From Acidobacteriota bacterium (GTDB lineage Bacteria; Acidobacteriota; Vicinamibacteria; Vicinamibacterales; UBA2999): 5,056 nucleotides of DNA. Shown here one piece after another: positions 1-5,056 of this stretch. Position 1 is the first letter of the stretch, and each line of letters begins with the position of its first letter. Location of the stretch: assembly GCA_947478985.1 (NCBI GenBank), contig CANJYC010000172.1, positions 1 to 5,056 of the forward strand, in the 5' to 3' direction. A program made the translations under genes and the position numbers. The notes under the pieces were generated by a model that saw only the letters and a program-made list of their open reading frames with translations, was not told where the DNA came from and did not search any database.

Positions 1-1
1 C

Positions 2-592
2 CCAGAGAACGCGGGTCCGGACCCGGCGAAATTCTGGCGCGTCAAGGGTGCGCGCGACCTCTCGCCTGCGCAGGCCGCTGTGCTCCAGGCCGTCTTCGCA
101 TACCGCGAACAGCAGGCCGAGCGGATCGACCGGCCGCCCTTCATGGTGATGGCCGAGGCCGTGCTGATGGACATTGCCCGCCGCGCCCCGCGCACGGCCG
201 ACGACCTGCAGCGTGTGCCCGGCATGACGCCGGATCAGGTGCGTCGCCACGGGCCGGCCGTGCTGCAGGCGGTGGAGAAGGGCGTGGCCGCCCCGGGCGC
301 ATACGCGCCGCAGGTCTCTCGCGAGACCGACGAGGTGCAGGACCGCTACGATCGTCTGCACACGTGGCGCAAGGAACGGGCGCGCGGACGCGGCGTCGAG
401 TCGGACGTCATCCTGCCGCGCACGGCGCTCTGGGATCTCGCGCGGCGCACACCCCGCACGCACGACGAGCTGGCCGCCATTACGGACTTCGGCCCCTGGC
501 GGCGGGCTACCTACGGGGACGAAATACTGGCATTGATGGGTGCGCCGCGCGGCGCATCAGGATCGGGACACCTGTTCGGCGATGAACGCTGA
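2..592 (+). CDS. rnd: Ribonuclease D, C-terminal part (two HRDC domains), 5'-truncated by window edge
   Basis: RNase D is a cytoplasmic 3'-5' exoribonuclease that trims tRNA precursors and other structured RNAs. Only 196 codons are visible. The frame is open to the left edge, so the GTG at position 80 is an internal valine codon, not a start. The visible part opens with the linker FWRVKGARDLS, typical of the junction between exonuclease and HRDC regions in RNase D. A first HRDC domain follows (about residues 20-95 of the visible part, with AYREQQAERIDRPPF and LMDIARRAPRT). A second HRDC-like domain lies at about residues 116-180 (LHTWRKERARGRGV, ALWDLARRTPRTHDEL, FGPWRRATYGDEIL). HRDC domains bind RNA and position the substrate; the DEDD catalytic domain must lie upstream. 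A RecQ-type helicase also carries HRDC, but two HRDC copies with this linker favour RNase D. The cold-shock gene starts 31 nt downstream, so co-transcription is likely. Confidence 0.86.
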   Translation, partial: PENAGPDPAKFWRVKGARDLSPAQAAVLQAVFAYREQQAERIDRPPFMVMAEAVLMDIARRAPRTADDLQRVPGMTPDQVRRHGPAVLQAVEKGVAAPGAYAPQVSRETDEVQDRYDRLHTWRKERARGRGVESDVILPRTALWDLARRTPRTHDELAAITDFGPWRRATYGDEILALMGAPRGASGSGHLFGDER

Positions 593-613
593 GCGGGACG
601 GGGCAGAGTGACT

Positions 614-618
614 GGAGG
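614..618 (+). promoter_or_regulatory. Ribosome binding site GGAGG for the cold-shock gene
   Basis: A perfect GGAGG stands 5 nt before the TTG at 624. This decides the start: no ATG or GTG in the right frame offers a comparable site, and the encoded protein then begins exactly where cold-shock domains begin (MTGKIR). Confidence 0.8.
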
Positions 619-623
619 CAACG

Positions 624-827
624 TTGACAGGAAAGATTCGCACGTTACGCGTGGACAAGGGTTTCGGGTTCATTAAGGACGACAGCGGCAAGGAGTACTT
701 CTTCCATCAGAGCGCCGTGTACGGGGAGGGACTCGACAACCTCCGCGAGGGTGACAGCGTCGAGTTCGATCTCGGCGAGGGTCCCAAAGGGCCGCGGGCC
801 GAGAACGTACGGCGCACGTCCACGTAG
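624..827 (+). CDS. Cold-shock-domain (CspA-like) nucleic-acid-binding protein
   Basis: This 67-aa protein is a single OB-fold cold-shock domain, which binds single-stranded RNA or DNA and acts as an RNA chaperone in the cytoplasm. RNP1 is seen as KGFGFI (residues 12-17) and RNP2 as YFFH (25-28), followed by the usual loop and the LREGDSVEF strand (40-48). The length matches stand-alone Csp proteins (about 65-75 aa). It starts with TTG, supported by GGAGG 5 nt upstream. It is divergent: the usual K-W-F-N before RNP1 is replaced by R-T-L-R (residues 6-9), so the first surface tryptophan is missing, while the RNP1 and RNP2 aromatics are kept. It follows the RNase D gene by 31 nt, which suggests one transcript concerned with RNA handling. 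A hairpin lies 13 nt after its stop. The family is certain; whether the gene is cold-inducible cannot be told from the sequence. Confidence 0.92.
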   Translation: MTGKIRTLRVDKGFGFIKDDSGKEYFFHQSAVYGEGLDNLREGDSVEFDLGEGPKGPRAENVRRTST

Positions 828-840
828 GTGTAGTGGTGGA

Positions 841-869
841 GCCGGTGCACCATTGTCTGCTGCACCGGC
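841..869 (+). terminator. Perfect 9-bp hairpin after the cold-shock gene, terminator-like but without U-tract
   Basis: GCCGGTGCA (841-849) pairs perfectly with TGCACCGGC (861-869) around an 11-nt loop. It begins 13 nt after the cold-shock stop codon and lies between two likely transcription units, which fits a transcript end or 3' RNA stabiliser. The sequence after it (GGCACTCTGG) has no run of T, so it is not a canonical intrinsic terminator. A palindromic protein-binding site is the alternative. Confidence 0.45.
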
Positions 870-918
870 GGCACTCTGGCTCAGGCGAAGATTGATCTGC
901 TGCGCGGATATTGCTGAC

Positions 919-923
919 GGAGG
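919..923 (+). promoter_or_regulatory. Ribosome binding site GGAGG for the O-methyltransferase
   Basis: GGAGG lies 5 nt before the ATG at 929. It sits downstream of the in-frame TTG at 911, so the longer reading from 911 is unlikely. It is also too close to the GTG at 926. Confidence 0.8.
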
Positions 924-928
924 ACGTG

Positions 929-1945
929 ATGGCTGCTGCGAATGAGATGCCACCTCAGGCGCTGGTGATGCAGGCGTTGTTCGGGTTCATGGTGACCAGG
1001 TGTCTGTCGGCCGTGGCCGCGCTTGGCGTTCCCGATGCGCTCAACGATGGCCCGCTCTACTACACGGATCTCGCGCAGGCGACCGGCACCGACCAGAAAG
1101 CCCTCCACCGGGTGATGAGAATGCTCAGCGGTGTCGGCATCTTTGCGGAGCCCGAGCCTGGCCGGTATGCCCTGACGCCGGCATCGCAGCTGTTACGCAG
1201 CGACGTGCCCGGTTCGATGCGTGACATGGCCGTGATGATCACGTCCGCGTCGCACTGGCTGCCGTGGGGTCGGATGGAGGACGTGCTCAGAACCGGCGTC
1301 TCCGGTCCACAGCACGAATTCGGCACCGACGTCTTCACCTGGTTTCAGCAGGACGCGAACCACGATCAGTGGGTCATCTTCAATGCGGCGATGACGAGCT
1401 TCTCATCCGGCGTCAGCCACGCCGTGGCGGATGCGTTCGATGTCAGCCGCTTCACGCGCCTCGTCGACATCGGCGGCGGCCACGGCTACCTCCTGAAGAC
1501 GATGCTGGAGAAGGCCCCGCGCGCCACGGGTACGCTGTTCGACTTGCCAGGCGTCGTGGACGCCGACGACGCGAAGCGGCTGGGGCCGCGTATCCAGCGC
1601 GTCGGGGGCAGCTTCTTCACCGAGGTGCCGGCCGGTGGCGACTGCTACACCCTGAAGCACATCATCCACGACTGGAGTGACGAGCAGTGCGTCGCCATCC
1701 TCTTGAACGTGGCCAGGGCGATGCAGCCGACCGGCACGGTCCTGATCATCGAACTGGTCATGCCGGAGGACGGCGGCCCGCACCCGGCCAAGTTCATGGA
1801 CGTGAACATGCTCGCCATGACCGAGGGCGGCTGCGAGCGGACCGCACGTCAGTACGCGGAACTGCTCCAGAAGGCAGGGCTGCGGCTCGTGAAGATCCAC
1901 CCGACGCCGAGTCCCGTCAGTATCGTCGAGGCAACACGCGCGTAA
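929..1945 (+). CDS. SAM-dependent O-methyltransferase (COMT/HIOMT type, dimerising)
   Basis: This 338-aa cytoplasmic enzyme should transfer a methyl group from S-adenosylmethionine to a hydroxyl of a small, probably aromatic or polyketide-like, acceptor. The N-terminal part (about residues 8-100) is the winged-helix dimerisation domain (ALFGFMVTRCLSAVAALGV, then DLAQATGTDQKALHRVMRML). The C-terminal Rossmann domain has the SAM glycine loop VDIGGGHGY (179-187) and the acidic FDLPGVV (204-210). The catalytic base is H247 within LKHIIHDWSD (242-251). E275 (LIIEL) and E303 (GGCERT) fill the two glutamate positions that flank the base in plant caffeate O-methyltransferase, so the active site looks complete. 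Length is normal for the family (330-370 aa). The ATG at 929 has GGAGG 5 nt upstream. No biosynthetic genes flank it, so the substrate cannot be named. Bacterial relatives are often annotated as hydroxyneurosporene or acetylserotonin methyltransferase, labels that are too specific to transfer here. Confidence 0.9.
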   Translation: MAAANEMPPQALVMQALFGFMVTRCLSAVAALGVPDALNDGPLYYTDLAQATGTDQKALHRVMRMLSGVGIFAEPEPGRYALTPASQLLRSDVPGSMRDMAVMITSASHWLPWGRMEDVLRTGVSGPQHEFGTDVFTWFQQDANHDQWVIFNAAMTSFSSGVSHAVADAFDVSRFTRLVDIGGGHGYLLKTMLEKAPRATGTLFDLPGVVDADDAKRLGPRIQRVGGSFFTEVPAGGDCYTLKHIIHDWSDEQCVAILLNVARAMQPTGTVLIIELVMPEDGGPHPAKFMDVNMLAMTEGGCERTARQYAELLQKAGLRLVKIHPTPSPVSIVEATRA

Positions 1946-1988
1946 GGCAGGCGTCCTGGCGTCCGGCGGCCTCGGCGGCGGGGTAAAT

Positions 1989-2014
1989 TCCCCCATCTGG
2001 GGACGAATCCCCGG
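1989..2014 (+). other. Two alternative hairpins sharing one GGGGA arm in the spacer after the methyltransferase
   Basis: TCCCC (1989-1993) can pair with GGGGA (1999-2003) over a 5-nt loop. The same GGGGA can instead pair with TCCCC (2008-2012) over a CGAA loop, and this second stem extends by a U-G and a C-G pair to 1997/2014 (7 bp). The two stems exclude each other. The element begins 44 nt after the methyltransferase stop and about 120 nt before the next start, so it may end the upstream transcript or lie in the leader of the downstream operon. No U-tract follows. The rest of the spacer 1946-2134 shows no ORF, no tRNA and no convincing -35/-10 pair. Confidence 0.4.
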
Positions 2015-2109
2015 TTCGAGTGTGTGTGGGCGGTGATTTCCAGTCGAAAACCCGTGAGATCGAGCGGCACGTCGGTTGCTGATCAGATAGATCTAATCCG
2101 TTCGACCGT

Positions 2110-2125
2110 TGCGCGCGCCCGCGCA
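2110..2125 (+). promoter_or_regulatory. GC hairpin abutting the Shine-Dalgarno of the 128-aa gene
   Basis: TGCGCG (2110-2115) pairs perfectly with CGCGCA (2120-2125) over a 4-nt loop. The last paired base, A2125, is the first base of the ribosome-binding site AGGAG (2125-2129), which sits 5 nt before the ATG at 2135. This site fixes the start and argues against the longer GTG reading from 2024. Whether the hairpin restrains initiation is inference, since most of the SD stays unpaired. Confidence 0.4.
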
Positions 2126-2134
2126 GGAGACACC

Positions 2135-2521
2135 ATGGCATCACACGTAGGCATCTGGGTCGACCACAAGCAGGCCGTCATCGTGTTCGCATCGGCGAAC
2201 CAGGTCACGACGAGGACCCTGCAGTCCGAGGTCGGTTCGCATCCGCACTTCGCCGGTTCGCAGGTTGGCGGCGGCGAGAAGAAGTACGAGGAACGCTTCA
2301 GCCATGACCTCGACCGCTTCTACGATGACATCCTCACGGCGATCCACCAGGCTGAGGAGATCCTGATTCTCGGGCCCGGCGAGGCCAAAGGGCAGCTGCG
2401 CGAGCGGCTCGGCCGCTCGAGTGTGCTGTCGAAGGCTGTGGTCACCGTCGAAGCCGCCGACGCGATGACCGAGCCGCAGATCGTCGCCCGGGTGAAAGAG
2501 CACTATGGTTTCAAGCGCTGA
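2135..2521 (+). CDS. Conserved 128-aa protein resembling the eRF1/Pelota middle domain (putative translation-associated factor)
   Basis: This is a small soluble protein with no signal peptide or membrane segment. It opens with the strand-turn-strand HVGIWVDHKQAVIVFA (residues 4-19). A flexible Gly/Ser loop follows (G41-S42-Q43 through G47), then a charged helix (KKYEERFSHDLDRFYDDI, 49-66). Next comes the strand and loop EEILILGPGEAKGQL (74-88) with GPG-x-x-K at 80-85, and a C-terminal MTEPQIVARVKEHY helix (111-124). The GPGxxK loop and the order loop-helix-strand recall the middle domain of archaeo-eukaryotic release factor eRF1 and Pelota/Dom34, also present in bacterial baeRF and host-attachment proteins. 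That relation is my inference from motifs, and no classical GGQ is present. The ATG start has AGGAG 5 nt upstream. The last 17 nt overlap the next gene, suggesting translational coupling. The CDS is secure; the function is not known. Confidence 0.88.
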   Translation: MASHVGIWVDHKQAVIVFASANQVTTRTLQSEVGSHPHFAGSQVGGGEKKYEERFSHDLDRFYDDILTAIHQAEEILILGPGEAKGQLRERLGRSSVLSKAVVTVEAADAMTEPQIVARVKEHYGFKR

Positions 2522-3083
2522 TTCGAGCTCTCGCGGCCTCGGGGCTGCGCGGCATTCGTTCGCGCAGCGTGTCATCGGCGCGGCCATGCTGAATGCCGCG
2601 ACCTACGAGGAGGTCGAGGCCGATCGCGGCGCCGTCGCCCAGTCCGCGGCTGTGGTGCTGCTGTCGAGCCTGGCGGCCGGCTTCGGTGCCAGGGGCTTCG
2701 GCGCCAGTCATCCGGTTGATGTCGCGCTCTATGCGGGCATCTCGCTTGTGGCCTGGATGATGTGGGCGGCGCTCACCTATCAGATCGGTGCGAGTCTGCT
2801 GCCGGAGTCGCAGACGCGTGCCGATGTCGGTGAACTGCTCCGTACGATCGGCTTTGCCAGCGCGCCCGGCCTGCTGCGCATCTTCGGACTCGCGCCCGGC
2901 CTGACCACCGTGGTCTTCGCGGTGTCGGCCGTCTGGATGCTGGCGGCCATGATCGTCGCGGTGCGGCAGGCGCTCGACTACACGGGTACGGGTCGCGCCA
3001 TCGCGGTCTGCACGCTGGCATGGTCGCTGGCACTCATCTTCGCCGTCGCGCTCGGCATCTTCGTCGGGCCGCAGGTATCCTGA
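2505..3083 (+). CDS. YIP1-like multi-span inner-membrane protein
   Basis: This 192-aa protein is mostly hydrophobic after a polar N-terminus. A conserved-looking segment FAQRVIGAAMLNAATYEEVEAD (read as residues 19-40) precedes the membrane part. Likely membrane segments are at about 44-62, 73-97, 111-130 (weaker, with Gly and Pro), 132-153 and 165-188, giving four to five spans. This short head followed by YEEVEAD and Gly/Ala-rich helices is the pattern of bacterial YIP1-family proteins, whose function is unknown; no catalytic motif is visible. The ATG at 2505 overlaps the upstream gene by 17 nt and has only a weak site (AAAGAG). It is kept because no other start upstream of FAQRVIG exists in frame; the next ATG (2586) would remove that segment. 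Its TGA stop (3081-3083) is followed at once by the GTG of the nuclease gene in the same frame. Confidence 0.75.
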   Translation: MVSSADSSSRGLGAARHSFAQRVIGAAMLNAATYEEVEADRGAVAQSAAVVLLSSLAAGFGARGFGASHPVDVALYAGISLVAWMMWAALTYQIGASLLPESQTRADVGELLRTIGFASAPGLLRIFGLAPGLTTVVFAVSAVWMLAAMIVAVRQALDYTGTGRAIAVCTLAWSLALIFAVALGIFVGPQVS

Positions 3084-4541
3084 GTGGCCCGTCTTTCCAA
3101 GTCACGCTTCGTCAGCGGCAGCCAGTGTCACAAACAGCTGTGGTGGCGTGTGCACGAGTCGGACGCTTCTGAACTTGCTCCCGATCCTTCCCAACAGGCC
3201 ATCTTCGATCAGGGCCATCTCGTAGGCGCCAGAGCGCGGGAGCAGTTCCCCGGGGGCGTGCTTATCGACGGGCATCACGGCGACCTTGCCGGCCGCGTCG
3301 CCCGGACGCAGGCGGTACTCGCGGCCGGGGCTCCGGCCATCTTCGAGGCGTCGTTCTTCGTGGACGACATCTTCGTGGCGGTGGATGTGCTCGAGCGCGT
3401 CGGCCCTGCCTGGACGATCGTCGAGGTGAAGTCCACCACCAGCGTGAAGGCGCAGCATCTGCCGGATGGCGCGATTCAGGCGCACGTGCTGCGCCGCTCG
3501 GGGCTGGCCGTCGAGCACGTCGAGATCATGCACCTCAACCGCGAGTGCCGGTTCCCCGATCTGCGTCAGCTGTTCGTGCGCGCGGACGTCACTGGTGAGG
3601 TCCAGGCCATGCTGCCCGCCGTGGCCCGCGAAGCGAGCGCGCAACTGCGGATGCTGGACGGGCCCATGCCCGAGGTGGCCGTTGGTCCCCACTGCGAGAC
3701 GCCGTACGCGTGTCCCTTCCGCGAGCGGTGCTGGCCCGAGATGCCCGAGCACCATGTCAGTACGCTGTACGGCATGGGGAAGCGAGTGGCGGCGTTCGAG
3801 GCGCAGGGCCTGATGACGATTCACGACCTGCCGGACGGCCTGGGGCTTTCGCTGCCCGCCGAACGCCAGCGCCTGGCGGTACAGCAGAATCGCGTCGTCG
3901 TGGAGGCGTCACTGGGCGACGCCCTGGGCGCTATCGCGTATCCGTGCGCGGTCCTCGACTTCGAAACCGTGGCGCTGGCGATTCCGGTGTGGGACGGATG
4001 CCGGCCCTACGATCAGGTGCCCGTGCAGTTCAGCTGTCATGTGGTCGACGAACAGCACCACGTGACGCACCACGCCTGGCTTGCTGACGATGCGCGCGAT
4101 CCGCGTCCGGAGATGGCCGCGCGCGTCGTCGAGGCCTGCCGTGGCGCCGCGGTGGTCGTCGCGTACAACGCGACGTTTGAGAAGACGGTGCTGCGCCAAC
4201 TGGCGGCGGCCGTGCCGGAACTGGCGGAGGCGCTGGCGGATGTCGACGCGCGCATGGTGGACGCCCTGCCGCTTGTGCGCAATCACATCTATCACCCGGA
4301 CTTCGGCGGCAGCTTCAGCCTGAAGGCGGTGCTGCCCGCGCTCGTCCCCGGAATGGGATACGAGGGGCTCGCCATCGCAAGCGGCGGCCTGGCCAGTCAG
4401 GCGCTGCAACGCCTCCTGTTCGATGCGCACATGCCGCCAGCCGAGCGCGCGGAGATGCGCGAGGCGCTACTGCAGTATTGCGCGGTCGATACCCTCGGCG
4501 TGGTCCGGATCCTCGAACAGCTTCAGGGTTATGGCGCGTAG
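3084..4541 (+). CDS. DUF2779 protein: Cas4-like Fe-S PD-(D/E)XK nuclease fused to DEDDy 3'-5' exonuclease
   Basis: This 485-aa cytoplasmic protein has two nuclease modules. Residues 1-220 look like a RecB/Cas4-type nuclease: E88 (IFEASFF), D101 (AVDVL), E114-V-K116 (IVEVKSTT) and Q132 (AIQAHVL) give the PD-(D/E)XK core. C15 together with C204, C210 and C216 (C-x5-C-x5-C) should bind an iron-sulfur cluster. Residues 285-480 form a DnaQ-like exonuclease: D292 and E294 in VLDFET (Exo I), E366 in AYNATFEKT (Exo II, Glu where Asp is usual, which I recall as normal for this family), and Y465 and D469 in LQYCAVDT (Exo III, DEDDy type). GSFSLKAVLPALVPG (410-424) is the family's conserved block before the last motif. 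All catalytic residues appear present. The substrate is unknown: single-stranded DNA ends or RNA are both possible. The GTG start directly follows the YIP1-like stop; CAGG 8 nt upstream is a weak SD. The last 11 nt overlap the next gene. Confidence 0.88.
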   Translation: MARLSKSRFVSGSQCHKQLWWRVHESDASELAPDPSQQAIFDQGHLVGARAREQFPGGVLIDGHHGDLAGRVARTQAVLAAGAPAIFEASFFVDDIFVAVDVLERVGPAWTIVEVKSTTSVKAQHLPDGAIQAHVLRRSGLAVEHVEIMHLNRECRFPDLRQLFVRADVTGEVQAMLPAVAREASAQLRMLDGPMPEVAVGPHCETPYACPFRERCWPEMPEHHVSTLYGMGKRVAAFEAQGLMTIHDLPDGLGLSLPAERQRLAVQQNRVVVEASLGDALGAIAYPCAVLDFETVALAIPVWDGCRPYDQVPVQFSCHVVDEQHHVTHHAWLADDARDPRPEMAARVVEACRGAAVVVAYNATFEKTVLRQLAAAVPELAEALADVDARMVDALPLVRNHIYHPDFGGSFSLKAVLPALVPGMGYEGLAIASGGLASQALQRLLFDAHMPPAERAEMREALLQYCAVDTLGVVRILEQLQGYGA

Positions 4542-5056
4542 GGCGCTCTGCATCCTGTGGCTCGTCGCTGTGGGCGTGGCACCAGCGGCGCTCCTGGCGG
4601 CACAATTCCCCGAAGCGCACCCCGCGCCGGCGGCGGATTGGGACACGGCCATGTCGCTGGCCGCTGTTCCCGACCTGAACCCGGACCCGCGCACGCTCGA
4701 GATCAACCTCGATGCGCGCGTGGCACGAGTCGAGATCTCCCCTGGACGCTCGGTCGAGGCCTGGACCTATAACGGCACGATCCCAGGGCCGCTCATCCGC
4801 GTGCGCGTCGGCGACCGCCTGATCGTGCACTTCACCAATCATCTGCCGCAGCCCACGACCGTGCACTGGCACGGGCTGCGGATTCCGAATCCGATGGACG
4901 GCGTGCCGGACGTGTCGCAGCCGGAGGTGAAGCCCGGCGACTCGTTCACGTACGACATCGTCGTGCCCGACGCGGGTCTCTACTGGTACCACCCGCACGT
5001 GATGTCGGCCGCGCAGGTGGGGTTCGGCCTCTACGGGGCGCTGCTTGTGGACGATC
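4531..5056 (+). CDS. Multicopper oxidase (laccase/CueO type), N-terminal part, 3'-truncated by window edge
   Basis: 175 codons are visible and the frame is open at the right edge. Residues 1-24 form an export signal (arginines 3-4, then a hydrophobic run to LLAAQ). RRALCIL is a loose match to a twin-arginine signal, otherwise Sec, so the enzyme acts in the periplasm or outside. The first cupredoxin domain is clear: NGTIPGPLIRVRVGD (81-95), the HWHG copper motif (H112, H114) and WYHPH (H154, H156). These are the first two of the four His-x-His motifs for the type 2/type 3 trinuclear copper centre. PMDGVPDVSQ (121-130) is typical of three-domain oxidases. The type 1 copper ligands and the remaining two His-x-His motifs lie off the edge. 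Members oxidise phenols, metals or Cu(I) with reduction of oxygen to water. The ATG at 4531 overlaps the nuclease stop by 11 nt; its SD (AGGG, 2 nt away) is poor, so initiation probably depends on coupling. Confidence 0.9.
   Translation, partial: MARRALCILWLVAVGVAPAALLAAQFPEAHPAPAADWDTAMSLAAVPDLNPDPRTLEINLDARVARVEISPGRSVEAWTYNGTIPGPLIRVRVGDRLIVHFTNHLPQPTTVHWHGLRIPNPMDGVPDVSQPEVKPGDSFTYDIVVPDAGLYWYHPHVMSAAQVGFGLYGALLVDD

Noticed and set aside
80..592. GTG at 80 as the start of a short complete gene
   Set aside because: The frame is open back to position 2 and the upstream residues (FWRVKGARDLS) belong to the RNase D linker, so the gene is cut by the window edge.
911..928. TTG at 911 as the methyltransferase start
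   Set aside because: It has no ribosome-binding site, whereas GGAGG lies inside this extension 5 nt before the ATG at 929.
1403..1996. Long minus-strand open frame (197 aa) opposite the methyltransferase
   Set aside because: It is a GC-bias shadow, rich in Arg, His, Pro and Ala, with no recognisable motif, opposite a gene with intact catalytic motifs.
2006..2022. Possible tRNA T-arm (GGTTCGAG)
   Set aside because: The flanking bases do not form a 5-bp T stem, and there is no acceptor stem, anticodon arm or CCA end nearby.
2076..2097. Possible sigma-70 promoter (TTGCTG ... TCTAAT)
   Set aside because: The spacing is only 10 nt, far from the usual 16-18, so it cannot be supported.
2024..2134. 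GTG at 2024 as an upstream start of the 128-aa protein
   Set aside because: The extension has no SD and covers the spacer with its hairpin; AGGAG before the ATG at 2135 gives a start matching the conserved-looking HVGIWVDHK head.
3084..3731. Cas4 nuclease of a CRISPR-Cas system
   Set aside because: The N-terminal module is Cas4-like, but the C-terminal DEDDy domain and conserved blocks fit DUF2779, and no repeats or cas genes are present in the window.
3102..3824. Minus-strand open frame (240 aa) opposite the DUF2779 gene
   Set aside because: It is a shadow frame; the + strand carries the PD-(D/E)XK motifs and the four cysteines.
4315..4998. Long minus-strand open frame (227 aa) opposite the nuclease end and the oxidase
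   Set aside because: It spans two real genes with clear copper and exonuclease motifs on the + strand and has low-complexity Arg-rich composition.

Overview
The window is GC-rich bacterial chromosomal DNA with strong GC bias at third codon positions. All recognisable genes lie on the + strand. The combination of an RNase D tail, a short divergent cold-shock protein, a YIP1-like membrane protein and a DUF2779 nuclease resembles soil Acidobacteriota (Vicinamibacteria-like). That placement is from memory of protein style, not from a marker gene, so it is tentative. No rRNA, tRNA, CRISPR array, insertion sequence or phage gene was seen.

Layout. (1) Positions 2-592 hold the C-terminal half of a ribonuclease D with two HRDC domains; its exonuclease domain lies off the left edge. 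After a 31-nt gap comes a TTG-started cold-shock-domain protein (624-827), followed by a perfect 9-bp hairpin without a U-tract. (2) A stand-alone SAM-dependent O-methyltransferase of the caffeate/hydroxyindole type (929-1945) has its catalytic His/Glu/Glu set intact. (3) A 189-bp spacer (1946-2134) contains two mutually exclusive small hairpins, plus a third GC hairpin touching the next ribosome-binding site. (4) Four genes then run almost without gaps to the right edge: a 128-aa eRF1/Pelota-middle-domain-like protein (2135-2521), a YIP1-like multi-span membrane protein (2505-3083, 17-nt overlap), a DUF2779 protein fusing a Cas4-like iron-sulfur PD-(D/E)XK nuclease to a DEDDy 3'-5' exonuclease (3084-4541, zero spacing), and a secreted multicopper oxidase cut by the right edge (4531-5056, 11-nt overlap).

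How the genes may work together. RNase D and the cold-shock protein fit a shared RNA-processing theme. The 2135-5056 block is packed like a translationally coupled operon, although its products (putative ribosome-associated factor, membrane protein, double nuclease, copper oxidase) do not form any pathway I know. The first three are the most interesting set in the window. A link between translation quality control and nucleic-acid degradation is conceivable but is inference. Nothing here proves a new system.
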